Shown here: positions 49,887 through 62,514 of the stretch, piece after piece
Layout: each line of letters starts with the position of its first letter
Numbering within the stretch: position 1 is the stretch's first letter
Assembly (NCBI GenBank): GCA_958295825.1
Contig: OY282375.1
Location: forward strand, 3,457,489-3,521,488
Length of the DNA stretch: 64,000 bases
Direction: 5' to 3'
From: an uncultured Candidatus Entotheonella sp.
Lineage (GTDB): Bacteria; Tectomicrobia; Entotheonellia; Entotheonellales; Entotheonellaceae
Translations under genes and position numbers: made by a program
The notes under the pieces: model-generated
Told to the model about the DNA's origin: nothing
The model's database searches: none
What the model saw: only the letters and a program-made list of their open reading frames with translations

Positions 49887-52460
49887 TCATGTCGTCATAC
49901 CGTTGGAACTCCCCGCAAGCAGCGAACCGTCCTCGCCCGTATCGCCCGTCTCATCAATGTCATTCTCTCCGTCCTCTTCGATACGTACCGCGCCGACGAG
50001 GCGTTGATCGGCTCGCAGATTGATGAGCCTCACGCCCTGGGTATTGCGACCGGTGGGCCGGATATCGCCGACTGGCAGGCGGACCAGGTTGCCTTGATCG
50101 CTCATAACCATGACGTCGTCATCATCGAAAACCTGCAAGATACCCATGACAGGCCCGGTTTTGGCCGTGATACGCAGGTTGATGAGCCCCTTGCCGCCGC
50201 GGCTTTGGGTACGGTATTCGGACTCGGTGGTACGTTTGCCGTAACCACTTTCGGAAACAGTCAGAATCGTGGAATCGGGACTGAGGACCTCCATGCCGAC
50301 GACCTCGTCGTCCTTGGCGAGCCAGAGACCCTTGACGCCACGAGCCGTGCGCCCGATGGCCCGTGCGTCCGATTCGTTGAAGCGAATGGCCATGCCCTTT
50401 CGGGTGCCGAGGAGAATATCCTGGTCGCCCTGGGTGACGCTGACGCGAATGAGCTCGTCGCCGTCGTCGAGGTTCAGGGCGATGATACCGGCTTGCCTGG
50501 GATTGCTGTACGCCTTGAGGGAAGTCTTTTTCACGACGCCGAACTTGGTGGCCATGATCAGGTAGCGGTCGATCTCGAAGCGCCGGATCGGCACCACCGT
50601 GGAAATGCGTTCGTCGGACTGGAGCTGCAACAGGTTGACCACCGCCTTGCCCTTGGCGATTCGGCTGGCTAATGGTAGTTGATACACCTTAAGCCAATGG
50701 ACCTTGCCGATGTTGGTAAAGAACAACAAGTAGTCGTGCGTCGAGGCGATGAAGAGTTGCTCAACGAAGTCCTCCTCACGCGTCTGCATGGCCATCTTGC
50801 CTTTGCCGCCGCGGCGTTGGCTCTGGTACAGGTTGACGGGTTGGCGCTTGATGTAGCCGGTATGGCTTTTCGTCACTACCATGTCTTCTTCGACGATGAG
50901 GTCTTCAAGGTGGATTTCTTCCTCGGCATCGACGATCTCCGTGCGCCTTGCGTCGCCGTACTGTTCCTTGAGAGCGAGAAGATCATCTTTGATGATGCCT
51001 TGCAGGCGGGCGTCGTTGGTCAGAATGTCCTCATAGTCCTGGATGGTCTCGCGCAGCTCGGTATGCTCGGTGAGAATTTTGTCGCGCTCCAGCCCGGTCA
51101 GGCGTTGCAAGCGTAAGTCCAAAATGGCCTGCGCCTGAATAGCTGAGAGCGTCGGAAGTGCTCCGTCGTCCGCGAAATCTAGGGAGCCTTGTTCAACTGC
51201 CTTGATTTCAAGAAGACGAAACCTACCTTCCATCAGCCCCTGGCGTGCCTCGTCCGGCGAAGCGGCGTTACGAATGAGCTCGATGACGGCGTCGAGGTGA
51301 TCCAAAGCAATCAAGAGACCAACCAACACATGCTCACGCTCGCGGGCAAGCTCCAGGTCGTGCTGCGTTCGGCGTACGATGACTTCTCGGCGGTGCTCCA
51401 GGAAATAGATCAGCATTTCTTTCAGGGTCAGGACACGCGGCTCATTGTCGACCAGCGCCAGCATGATGATGCCAAACGTCGACTGCAGTTGCGTGTTGGC
51501 ATAGAGCTGATTCAGCACTACTTGGGAAACCGCGTCGCGCTTGAGATCAATGACAATGCGCATGCCGCGGCGGTCGGATTCGTCGCGCAGGTCGGCAATC
51601 CCCTCGATCTTCTTGGCGCGCACCATTTCGGCAATGCGCTCCAGGAGCTTGGTCTTATTCAATTGATAGGGGATCTCACTGACGATGATACTCTCGCGCT
51701 CAGTGCGGTCCGACTCCTCAACATCACACCGGGCGCGGAGTTGCAGGAAGCCACGACCGGTGTGGTAGGCTTCCAGAATGCCTTGCCGGCCATGGATGAA
51801 ACCAGCGGTGGGGAAATCCGGTCCCGGAAGATACTCCATCAACTCAGGCAGCATGCAGTCCGGGTGCTCGAGAACGAGGACCAAGGCATCAATGACCTCC
51901 GCAAGGTTGTGAGGCGGAATGTTCGTCGCCATGCCGACGGCGATGCCGGCCGAACCGTTGACCAGCAGGTTGGGAATGGCGGAGGGTAAAACGGTCGGCT
52001 CTTGCCTCGTCTCGTCGTAGTTGGGGACGTAGTCAACGGTGTTTTTGTTGATGTCGCGCAGCATTTCCTCGCCGAGGCGGGTCATGCGCGCCTCGGTGTA
52101 ACGCATCGCGGCAGGCGGGTCGCCATCCACTGAGCCAAAATTTCCCTGTCCGTCAATCAGCGGGTAACGCAGCGAGAAATCCTGCGCCATGCGTACCAGC
52201 GATGGATACACAGCGCCCTCGCCATGGGGATGGTAATTACCGCTGACGTCGCCGGCGATCTTGGCGCACTTGCGGTGCGCGCGGTTAGCCGTCAAGTTCA
52301 GGTCTCGCATGGTAGTGAGAATGCGCCGATGCACCGGCTTGAGGCCATCTCGCACGTCGGGCAGCGCCCGGCTGATGATGACCGACATCGCGTAGTCCAT
52401 GAAGGACGTGCGGAGTTCGTCGGTAATACTAATCGGCGTCGAGCTTTCTTGAATGGCCAT
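49887..52460 (-). CDS. gyrA: DNA gyrase subunit A
   Basis: 857 residues. Cuts and rejoins DNA in the A2B2 gyrase. N-terminal [34 protein letters not shown] pattern, quinolone region with [37 protein letters not shown] (GNFGS context; note Glu in HGEGA), catalytic Tyr in [11 protein letters not shown]. The C-terminal beta-pinwheel includes the GyrA box QSRGGKG; a related QRRGGKGK lies at the domain joint. Acidic C-terminal tail. Eleven bp separate it from gyrB, same strand. Confidence 0.98.
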   Translation of the reverse strand: MAIQESSTPISITDELRTSFMDYAMSVIISRALPDVRDGLKPVHRRILTTMRDLNLTANRAHRKCAKIAGDVSGNYHPHGEGAVYPSLVRMAQDFSLRYPLIDGQGNFGSVDGDPPAAMRYTEARMTRLGEEMLRDINKNTVDYVPNYDETRQEPTVLPSAIPNLLVNGSAGIAVGMATNIPPHNLAEVIDALVLVLEHPDCMLPELMEYLPGPDFPTAGFIHGRQGILEAYHTGRGFLQLRARCDVEESDRTERESIIVSEIPYQLNKTKLLERIAEMVRAKKIEGIADLRDESDRRGMRIVIDLKRDAVSQVVLNQLYANTQLQSTFGIIMLALVDNEPRVLTLKEMLIYFLEHRREVIVRRTQHDLELAREREHVLVGLLIALDHLDAVIELIRNAASPDEARQGLMEGRFRLLEIKAVEQGSLDFADDGALPTLSAIQAQAILDLRLQRLTGLERDKILTEHTELRETIQDYEDILTNDARLQGIIKDDLLALKEQYGDARRTEIVDAEEEIHLEDLIVEEDMVVTKSHTGYIKRQPVNLYQSQRRGGKGKMAMQTREEDFVEQLFIASTHDYLLFFTNIGKVHWLKVYQLPLASRIAKGKAVVNLLQLQSDERISTVVPIRRFEIDRYLIMATKFGVVKKTSLKAYSNPRQAGIIALNLDDGDELIRVSVTQGDQDILLGTRKGMAIRFNESDARAIGRTARGVKGLWLAKDDEVVGMEVLSPDSTILTVSESGYGKRTTESEYRTQSRGGKGLINLRITAKTGPVMGILQVFDDDDVMVMSDQGNLVRLPVGDIRPTGRNTQGVRLINLRADQRLVGAVRIEEDGENDIDETGDTGEDGSLLAGSSNGMTT

Positions 52461-52471
52461 GTTATCCCTGC

Positions 52472-56100
<3,629 letters not shown>

Positions 56101-56128
56101 TGCTCTTCCTGTTCGCAGACAAGGGCCA

Positions 56129-57229
56129 TTAGACCCGCATTGGCATGATGACGTAGAAGAATGCATCGCTCTCGGACGGCCGGAGAATGACCGGGTTCAC
56201 CGCGTCGGTAAGTTCCAGGCATACGTCACGCTCGGTAGTAACGGCCAGCACTTCCATGAGATACCGGGCGTTAAAGCCAATCGTCAGGTTGTCACCTTGG
56301 TAATCGGTCGGAATCTGATCGGTTGCCTCGCCCATTTCCGGCGTGTTGGAACATAACGTGAGGTGTTGGGAGTCGAAATCGATGCGTACCGGCCGGGTCT
56401 TTTCGTTAGATAAGAGGGACACGCGCCGCAGAGCTCGTAACAGACCCTCGTGGGCGACGGTCGCGGTAGCTTTATGTTCTTTCGGTATGACACCCTGATA
56501 ATCCGGGAACTGGCCTTCGATAAGGCGGGTTACCAACGTGGCTCGGTCTTTACGGAAGACTAGGTGATTGGGCAAAACTGCAATTTCTATCTTTTCAGAC
56601 TCACCATTGGCTGAAAAGCGGCTGACTTCCTCAAGAGCTTTGCGGGGAACAATCACCTGTAAGCTCTTATCTAGGGCCATCGGTTGTTTGACGTGTGCCA
56701 ATCGATGACCATCAGTAGCCACCATAGTCATATTACCGTTTTCGCAGGTCATCAATACACCACTAAGTGTATAGCGTGTCTCGTCATGCGAAGTCGCGAA
56801 AACCGTGTGACGAATCATATCGTCAAAAGCGTTGCTATCGACCTCGGTGAACTCGGCATCGTCGATGGGGGGTAGGGCAGGGTACTCATCCGCCGGTAGA
56901 CAGGGAACTTTGAACTTGGATGCACCCGCCGTCAGGTGTGCCCAACCTTCGCTGTTAATAGCAAGATTGATGCTCGCGCCCGCCGGCAATTCACGCAGGA
57001 TATCGTAGGTTTTGCGGGCTGGTAGCGTCGTCGTGCCAGATTGGTTCACCGTTGTATCCAGGTAGCCCTTGTAGCCCAGTTCGAGGTCGGTGGCATGAAT
57101 CACGGTTTCATTGTTGACCGCGGTCAACAGAAAATGGGACAAGATAGGCAAGGTGTTCTTCCGCTCGACAATGCCCTGTATTTTCTGCAAACCCTTCAGG
57201 AAGATATCTTGGCTGATGGTAAGGTTCAT
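56129..57229 (-). CDS. dnaN: DNA polymerase III sliding clamp (beta)
   Basis: 366 residues, three clamp folds. LPILSHFLLTAVNNETVIHATDLELG, LPPIDDAEFTEVDSNAFDDMI, ATDGHRLAHVK, VLPNHLVFRK and the C-terminal VILRPSESDAFFYVIMPMRV pattern. AGGAG lies twelve bases before the ATG. Separated from dnaA by the DnaA-box cluster. Confidence 0.98.
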   Translation of the reverse strand: MNLTISQDIFLKGLQKIQGIVERKNTLPILSHFLLTAVNNETVIHATDLELGYKGYLDTTVNQSGTTTLPARKTYDILRELPAGASINLAINSEGWAHLTAGASKFKVPCLPADEYPALPPIDDAEFTEVDSNAFDDMIRHTVFATSHDETRYTLSGVLMTCENGNMTMVATDGHRLAHVKQPMALDKSLQVIVPRKALEEVSRFSANGESEKIEIAVLPNHLVFRKDRATLVTRLIEGQFPDYQGVIPKEHKATATVAHEGLLRALRRVSLLSNEKTRPVRIDFDSQHLTLCSNTPEMGEATDQIPTDYQGDNLTIGFNARYLMEVLAVTTERDVCLELTDAVNPVILRPSESDAFFYVIMPMRV

Positions 57230-57292
57230 GGTTTGTTTTTCTCCTGCCTTTCAAAATTAAACATTAGTAAACCTAAGTCCGGTGCATATGTG

Positions 57293-57314
57293 AAAAAGGG
57301 TTCTAACCCTTTCT
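57293..57314 (-). terminator. Weak hairpin between dnaA and dnaN
   Basis: AAAGGG-TTAGAA-CCCTTT followed by TT on the minus strand; a short stem that might attenuate read-through from dnaA into dnaN. It could equally be part of the origin. Confidence 0.35.
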
Positions 57315-57331
57315 TGATACGTCGCTTTCCT

Positions 57332-57419
57332 TGTGGATATGTTTTGCCTGTGGATAAATTATTATCCACATACCCGATTCATCCCAGCTTGTGGAAAACC
57401 GATGTCCACGATTTCCACA
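57332..57419. other. oriC: Putative chromosomal origin: cluster of DnaA boxes between dnaN and dnaA
   Basis: Two exact boxes, TGTGGATAA at 57349-57357 and TTATCCACA at 57362-57370, face each other across four bases. One-mismatch boxes are TGTGGATAT (57332-57340) and TGTGGAAAA (57390-57398); a two-mismatch box ATTTCCACA is at 57411-57419. The dnaA stop codon TAA lies inside the second exact box, so the cluster covers the 3' end of dnaA. An AT-rich stretch follows at 57236-57300. The switch of gene strand across dnaA/rpmH supports an origin here. Confidence 0.8.
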
Positions 57420-58480
57420 TGTGTATTTGCAAGTGTTTTAGTCAGCAAACGGACAGTTCCCGCAAAATCTGCATCGCTATCCATCAAACTGCTGACTCTC
57501 CTATAAGCATGCTGAATCGTAGACGTGCTACGGCTGCCAAATAGCCGGCCGATTTCCGGTAATGGCACATCAGTCAGTTCCTGGCATAGGTACATAGCAA
57601 TCTGGCGCGGTATCAGCACAATGTGGCCACGATGTTTAGCTTTGATCTCCGATACCTTCACGCCAAAATGGCTGGCAACGGTTTGTTGGATGACCGAAAC
57701 TCGATGCTGATACGTTGTCTGTGTCTGCCGTAACATGTTGCTTATGAGTCCATCGTCGATGGCTCTGTCGTGCAGCGAGGCATACGTTGCCAAGCGGGTC
57801 AAGCTGTTTTCCAGTTTTCGAATGTTCATCCGCGAATCAGATGCGATGAAACTCGCTACGTTGTCGGGCAATGAGATATGGTAGGCGGCGGCTTTTTGGC
57901 GGAGGATGGCTAGGCGTGTTTCCAGTTCTGGAGGCAGAATCTCAACAATGACCCCGCAACTCAGTCGTGACTGTAGGCGCAGGTCGAGAGACGTGATGTC
58001 CTGAGGTGTTGTTGTGCTCGCCATGACGACCTGTTTGCCGGTATTCAGCAGATCATCAAGGGTATGCAGTAGCGTTTGCTGCGTGTAGCTCTTACCGGCG
58101 ATGTCCTGGATGTCGTCTACAAGCAGAACGTTCGTCTTCAGGTACTGGTTGCGCAGCGTCTCAATACGGCCATTTTGTATGGCATTGTGCAGTTTGTGGC
58201 TGAGGCTGTCAGGTGTCAGATAGGTGATCTGCCAAGCGGGTTTACTTTCATTGAGATGGTGGCTGATGGCGTGCAGCAAATGGGTTTTGCCCAAGCTGTC
58301 TCCCGCTCGAATGAGCAGTGGATTATATGCGGTGGCTGGGTCGTTGGCGACAGCAAGAGCGGCTTGGTATGCGAGTCGGTTGGAGGGGCCGACTATGAAG
58401 TTGATGAATGTATGATTCATAATGTCAGGGAGGGTTGTGGTGACTGAAGGGAAGATGGCATCAGAACAGTAGAAATTCAC
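57362..58480 (-). CDS. dnaA: DnaA-like initiator lacking domain I, with divergent motifs
   Basis: 372 residues against ~450 usual. It begins almost at domain III (FINFIVGPSNRLAYQAALAV); an in-frame TAA two codons before the GTG at 58480 and rpmH only 155 bp away leave no room for domains I/II. Walker A reads AGDSLGKT, with Ala in place of the first Gly; Walker B VLLVDDIQDIAG and the Arg finger LQSRLS are kept; sensor I SDRPP-type is STTTP. The domain IV signature, usually GGRDHTTV, is GSRSTSTI, changing residues that contact the DnaA box. An ATG at 58420 is an alternative start; neither has a clear ribosome site. Location between oriC boxes and rpmH is standard. Confidence 0.88.
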   Translation of the reverse strand: MNFYCSDAIFPSVTTTLPDIMNHTFINFIVGPSNRLAYQAALAVANDPATAYNPLLIRAGDSLGKTHLLHAISHHLNESKPAWQITYLTPDSLSHKLHNAIQNGRIETLRNQYLKTNVLLVDDIQDIAGKSYTQQTLLHTLDDLLNTGKQVVMASTTTPQDITSLDLRLQSRLSCGVIVEILPPELETRLAILRQKAAAYHISLPDNVASFIASDSRMNIRKLENSLTRLATYASLHDRAIDDGLISNMLRQTQTTYQHRVSVIQQTVASHFGVKVSEIKAKHRGHIVLIPRQIAMYLCQELTDVPLPEIGRLFGSRSTSTIQHAYRRVSSLMDSDADFAGTVRLLTKTLANTHVEIVDIGFPQAGMNRVCG

Positions 58481-58635
58481 ATTTTACACAAGCTGAATAC
58501 TAGCAAATTTGTCGTTCTATGACAAAGTCTGATTGCATCTTCCCAAGCGTTTCTTGACACCCACTTGACGTGGGTGATACCCTCTGCCTTCTCAAACCAC
58601 ACGTTTCCATTTTCCTACAGGTTACTCCAAAATCC
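58481..58635. promoter_or_regulatory. Divergent dnaA/rpmH intergenic region with rpmH promoter
   Basis: 155 AT-rich bases. On the plus strand TTGACA (58554-58559) and GATACC (58576-58581), 16 apart, would transcribe rpmH. An inverted repeat ACCCAC-TTGAC-GTGGGT (58559-58575) fills the spacer and could be an operator. TTTTACACA at 58482-58490 region is a two-mismatch DnaA box. No dnaA promoter is obvious on the other strand. Confidence 0.5.
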
Positions 58636-58788
58636 ATGAAACGGACCTATCAACCGAAGAGAGTGAAGAGGTTGCGGAAGCACGGCTTCCGCGCCCGGAT
58701 GGCGACCAAGAATGGCCGTCATGTGCTGCGAAGGCGACGCCTCAAAGGCCGGTGGCGTTTGGCCGTCAAGGCTAGTCGCAACGATTGA
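58636..58788 (+). CDS. rpmH: 50S ribosomal protein L34
   Basis: 50 residues: [22 protein letters not shown] then [17 protein letters not shown], the standard L34. No clear ribosome site before the ATG at 58636. First gene of the rpmH-rnpA-yidD-yidC-mnmE-mnmG block that faces away from dnaA. Confidence 0.97.
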   Translation: MKRTYQPKRVKRLRKHGFRARMATKNGRHVLRRRRLKGRWRLAVKASRND

Positions 58789-58801
58789 TGGAAGACGGCG
58801 T

Positions 58802-59161
58802 ATGGGTGACCAGCGCCTGCAATCCATGGAACGTTTGCGGTGTCCAAGGGCCTATCGGCGGGTTTTCCAACAGGGGAAGAAGCTGTTAAGCCCTCTCTTT
58901 GTCCTCTACATCTTGCCTACCTCGCAACCCCACTCGCGCTTGGGTTTGGCCGTGTCGAAACGCATTGGCTCGGCGGTGGTGCGTAATCGGGTCAAACGCC
59001 GTCTGCGCGAGGTGTTTCGCCGTCACAAGGACCTGTTGAACCCGTACTGTGACGTCGTTGTCGTAGCCCGCAGTGCAGCGGCCAATGCGCCGGCCAGCGT
59101 CTACACGGAACAGTTTTGCAGGTTGTTGCGCGGTCGCCAGTGCGGAAAGCAAGAAGCCTGA
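58802..59161 (+). CDS. rnpA: Ribonuclease P protein component
   Basis: 119 residues. RLRCPRAYRRVFQQGKKLLSPLFVLYILP, then RLGLAVSKRIGSAVVRNRVKRRLREVFRRHK is the RNA-binding RNR motif. Start ATG at 58802 after GGAAG; a second ATG at 58829 is possible. It binds the catalytic RNA of RNase P. Thirteen bp after rpmH. Confidence 0.95.
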   Translation: MGDQRLQSMERLRCPRAYRRVFQQGKKLLSPLFVLYILPTSQPHSRLGLAVSKRIGSAVVRNRVKRRLREVFRRHKDLLNPYCDVVVVARSAAANAPASVYTEQFCRLLRGRQCGKQEA

Positions 59162-59168
59162 GTTCGTG

Positions 59169-59405
59169 ATGACTAAACTGTTGATCGTTCTCATCCGAGT
59201 GTATCAAAAGGCCCTGTCGCCTTTCTTTCCCCCATCTTGCCGCTTTTATCCCAGTTGTTCCGAGTACGTCGTCCAGGCGTTGTGCGCCTATGGGTTATGG
59301 CGTGGCCTGTTGAAAGGCGCTTGGCGCGTGCTGCGGTGCCAACCCCTGTCGCGCGGCGGTGTTGATTTCCCATCCCCTAGTGGGAATCGTGTCATAGGAC
59401 GTTAG
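59169..59405 (+). CDS. yidD: Membrane protein insertion efficiency factor YidD
   Basis: 78 residues. LIVLIRVYQKALSPFFPPSCRFYPSCSEYVVQAL pattern with the conserved Cys/Pro set (SCRFYPSCSEY), then GLLKGAWRVLRCQPLSRGGVDFP. It assists YidC at the inner membrane. Start ATG at 59169, just after the rnpA stop. Its stop lies one base before the yidC ATG. Confidence 0.95.
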   Translation: MTKLLIVLIRVYQKALSPFFPPSCRFYPSCSEYVVQALCAYGLWRGLLKGAWRVLRCQPLSRGGVDFPSPSGNRVIGR

Positions 59406-59406
59406 C

Positions 59407-61098
59407 ATGGAAAAACGAGCCATTCTGGCCATCGTACTGTCCTTGGTCGTGGTCGTTGCGTGGTCGATTTTGTTTGCGCCTTCGACGCCGCCCCCAACGG
59501 GATTTGACGACACCGTTCCGCCCAGTGCCCTTTCACCCGATACGCAGCTGCCGCCGGAATCCATCCGCATTGCGGAACAGGAAGCCCCACCTGCTCCCGG
59601 CGAAGCCGGGAAGCCGACTGATTCTGATATTCAGGAGCGACTCATCCAGATTGATACGGGTGTGGCACTCGTCACCCTGACGAGCCGCGGCGCCGGGGTG
59701 CAGACGGTGCAGTTTCACGATTATCATACGGGTCTTGACGACGACGCGGCGCCCATTGAGATTACCCCGGTGCGCGGTGCATCAACGGTGCCGCTGGCGG
59801 CCAACGTTGTGATGGACGGCACCCTGGCGATCCCGCTGGGCCGCCAGATCTTCGCTAGTGACAGTGAGGACGTGGCATTGTCCGACAACCGTACGGACGC
59901 CGAGGTCAGCTTTCATACCACTCTGGAAAACGGCATCACCGTACGTCGCAATTATCGTTTTGCCCTCGGTCGATACGATTTTGAGGTAGGCACCTCGGTG
60001 GCGGGCTTGCCACCGCGTGCCAGCAATGCTTTGCATCTGCAATGGGGACCCGGGCTTCTCGACCCCGGCGATGACGAGGTTCGCCGCGGCCAGACGGCCG
60101 CCCTGCCCCGGAGTTACGTGAGCGGCAAAATCTTCGACACGGTCCCGGATGAGGACGGCGCGCCCGTCGTCGAACAGGGACCCGTCTCGTGGGCTTCCCT
60201 CGGTGATACCTATTTTACCGCCGCCCTCATTCCCCGCGAACCGCAAGCCGACGCCGTTATCGTCAGCAGTGGCCAGGAGGGAGGGCTTAATGTTGCCGTC
60301 CGTACCCCACTGTACCCTGACAGCCCTCAGCAGACTGTGCAGGTGTACGTCGGGCCCAAGGAGAAGCCTCTACTGGAGGCCGTCGATCCCTCGCTTGGTA
60401 AGGTCATTGATCTTGGCTTTTTCTCCCCCATGGCCCGACCCATGCTGCAGCTTCTACGCTTGGTCAACCGCTGGGTTCACAACTACGGCGTGTCTATCAT
60501 TCTTGTCACGATCCTCATTAAAATTGTCTTTTGGCCGCTGACCCATAAAAGTTACAAGTCCATGAAGGCGATGCAGAAATTGCAACCTAAGATGAAGGAG
60601 TTGCAGGCGCTGTACAAAGACGACAAGCAGGGCCTCAACCGCGCGATGATGCAGCTGTACCGCGACCAGAAGGTCAACCCGATGGGCGGCTGCCTGCCGA
60701 TGATCCTGCAAATTCCCTTCTTCTTCGCCTTTTACAATGCCCTCCTGTATTCCATTGAATTGCGCCACGCCCCGTTTATCTGTTGGGAAAACGAGGTTCT
60801 TTGGGGCTTCCGTGGCATCTGCGACCTGTCGGTGTATGACCCGTCGTACATCACCCCCGTTCTGATGGGCGCCAGCATGTTCTGGCAGCAGAGTATGACA
60901 CCCACAGTGGGCGACCCGACGCAGGCCAAGATCATGAAGTTCATGCCGCTGATATTTCTGTTCTTTTTCCTGAATGCGCCTGCCGGGTTGGTGGTGTACT
61001 GGCTGGTCAACAACGTGCTTAGCATCATGCAGCAGATGTTGACGAATCGTGCCCGCGGGCTCGAAGAAGCCAGCGCTGGGGCCGTGAGCAAGCGCTAG
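59407..61098 (+). CDS. yidC: Membrane protein insertase YidC (Gram-negative type)
   Basis: 563 residues. First membrane helix at about 4-21, then the large periplasmic P1 domain (to ~340; [39 protein letters not shown]) that occurs only in two-membrane bacteria. The insertase core follows: [77 protein letters not shown], and [22 protein letters not shown]. Helps insert and fold inner-membrane proteins. Confidence 0.98.
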   Translation: MEKRAILAIVLSLVVVVAWSILFAPSTPPPTGFDDTVPPSALSPDTQLPPESIRIAEQEAPPAPGEAGKPTDSDIQERLIQIDTGVALVTLTSRGAGVQTVQFHDYHTGLDDDAAPIEITPVRGASTVPLAANVVMDGTLAIPLGRQIFASDSEDVALSDNRTDAEVSFHTTLENGITVRRNYRFALGRYDFEVGTSVAGLPPRASNALHLQWGPGLLDPGDDEVRRGQTAALPRSYVSGKIFDTVPDEDGAPVVEQGPVSWASLGDTYFTAALIPREPQADAVIVSSGQEGGLNVAVRTPLYPDSPQQTVQVYVGPKEKPLLEAVDPSLGKVIDLGFFSPMARPMLQLLRLVNRWVHNYGVSIILVTILIKIVFWPLTHKSYKSMKAMQKLQPKMKELQALYKDDKQGLNRAMMQLYRDQKVNPMGGCLPMILQIPFFFAFYNALLYSIELRHAPFICWENEVLWGFRGICDLSVYDPSYITPVLMGASMFWQQSMTPTVGDPTQAKIMKFMPLIFLFFFLNAPAGLVVYWLVNNVLSIMQQMLTNRARGLEEASAGAVSKR

Positions 61099-61109
61099 GA
61101 GGCGGAGGT

Positions 61110-62495
61110 GTGGAGGCTGGGCACGACACGATAGCCGCCATTGCCACGCCGCTGGGCGTTGGCGGGATCGGTGTGGTGCGCGTTAGTGGCCCGGACGCCG
61201 TAGCCGTGGCGCATCGGGTATTCATACGGCCTGGTGGCTTGCCACTGACACGTCTGCAATCACATCACGTTTATCACGGCTTCGTGGTCGATGAGCAGGG
61301 CGAGCGCATCGACGAAGCGCTGCTCTGCGTCATGCGGCAGCCACATTCCTACACGCGCGAGGACGTAGCGGAGATCAGTTGCCACGGCGGCGTGATGACC
61401 ACGCAGCGCGTCCTGGAAACGGTTTTGGCGCAGGGCGTGCGGGTGGCCGAGCCTGGCGAGTTTACGCGGCGGGCGTTCCTGAACGGGCGCCTTGATCTCA
61501 CCCAGGCCGAGGCGGTGATTGACCTGATCAATGCCCGCACCCAGGCGAGCCATCGTGCCGCCATCAATCAGCTCGACGGCGCCTTGTCCCGTCGTCTACG
61601 AGCGATACGCGAGGAGTTGATACAGGTCAGCGTCTACCTGGAGGCCGGGATCGATTTTCCCGAGGAAGACTTGCAATTGGTCTCTGAAGCGGTCCTTTGC
61701 GAGCGATTGCGGGGTGTGGCGACCCAGTTGGAAGCCCTCAGCGCCTCGTTTGCGCGCGGCCGCTTGCTACGCGACGGCATGGCCGTAGCCGTCGTTGGCC
61801 GCCCCAACGTGGGGAAATCCAGCCTGCTGAATGCCTTGTTGGGTCGCGACCGCGCTATCGTATCACCGCAGCCGGGCACAACGCGCGACACCATTGAAGA
61901 GGAATTGAGCATCGACGGCGTGCTGATCCGACTGACCGATACCGCCGGCCTGCACACCGCGGCGGATTTGATTGAGCAGGAAGGCATGCGCCGTGCTCGC
62001 ATCGTGGTTGAGCGTGCCGAATTGTTGATTGTTGTGCTCGACGGCAATGCCGCGCTGACCGCGGACGACCTTCTGGTGCTGACCGAAACAGCCGAAGCGC
62101 CGCGCTTGCTGGTACGCAACAAATGTGATCTTCCCATGTCCTGGACCGTCGCTGACTTAGCCTCGTCGGGCGCGTTGGAGCCCGTGCTTGACGTCTCGGC
62201 CTTGCGGCAACATGGCCTGCACGAACTTGAGCAAACCATCGTGCGGCAAGTGCTGGGCAACGAGCCGCTGAGTCAGGACGAGGTGCTTCTAACCCGCGCC
62301 CGGCACCATCAGAGCATTATCAGCGCCCTGGAGAACATCCGTACAGTGCGGCACGGTTTGCAGCACGAGATGCCGCTTGAGTGCGTAGCGCTCAACGTCA
62401 GCGAGGCGTTGCAGAACATCGCTGACGTGCTCGGGGAGAGCGTCGCGGGCGAGGTACTGGACCGTATCTTCCACCAATTCTGTGTGGGCAAGTGA
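61110..62495 (+). CDS. mnmE: tRNA modification GTPase MnmE
   Basis: 461 residues. N-terminal folate-binding domain ([59 protein letters not shown]), inserted G domain ([45 protein letters not shown]) and the C-terminal [11 protein letters not shown] with the invariant Cys. Works with MnmG on wobble U34. Starts with GTG at 61110 after AGGAGGCGGAGG. Confidence 0.97.
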   Translation: MEAGHDTIAAIATPLGVGGIGVVRVSGPDAVAVAHRVFIRPGGLPLTRLQSHHVYHGFVVDEQGERIDEALLCVMRQPHSYTREDVAEISCHGGVMTTQRVLETVLAQGVRVAEPGEFTRRAFLNGRLDLTQAEAVIDLINARTQASHRAAINQLDGALSRRLRAIREELIQVSVYLEAGIDFPEEDLQLVSEAVLCERLRGVATQLEALSASFARGRLLRDGMAVAVVGRPNVGKSSLLNALLGRDRAIVSPQPGTTRDTIEEELSIDGVLIRLTDTAGLHTAADLIEQEGMRRARIVVERAELLIVVLDGNAALTADDLLVLTETAEAPRLLVRNKCDLPMSWTVADLASSGALEPVLDVSALRQHGLHELEQTIVRQVLGNEPLSQDEVLLTRARHHQSIISALENIRTVRHGLQHEMPLECVALNVSEALQNIADVLGESVAGEVLDRIFHQFCVGK

Positions 62496-62514
62496 CCCTT
62501 TTAAGGAGCCGGTC

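Noticed and set aside
58481-58635. DnaA domain I hidden by a frameshift upstream of 58480
   Set aside because: Only 155 bp remain before rpmH, too short for domains I and II, and translations there show no domain I pattern.
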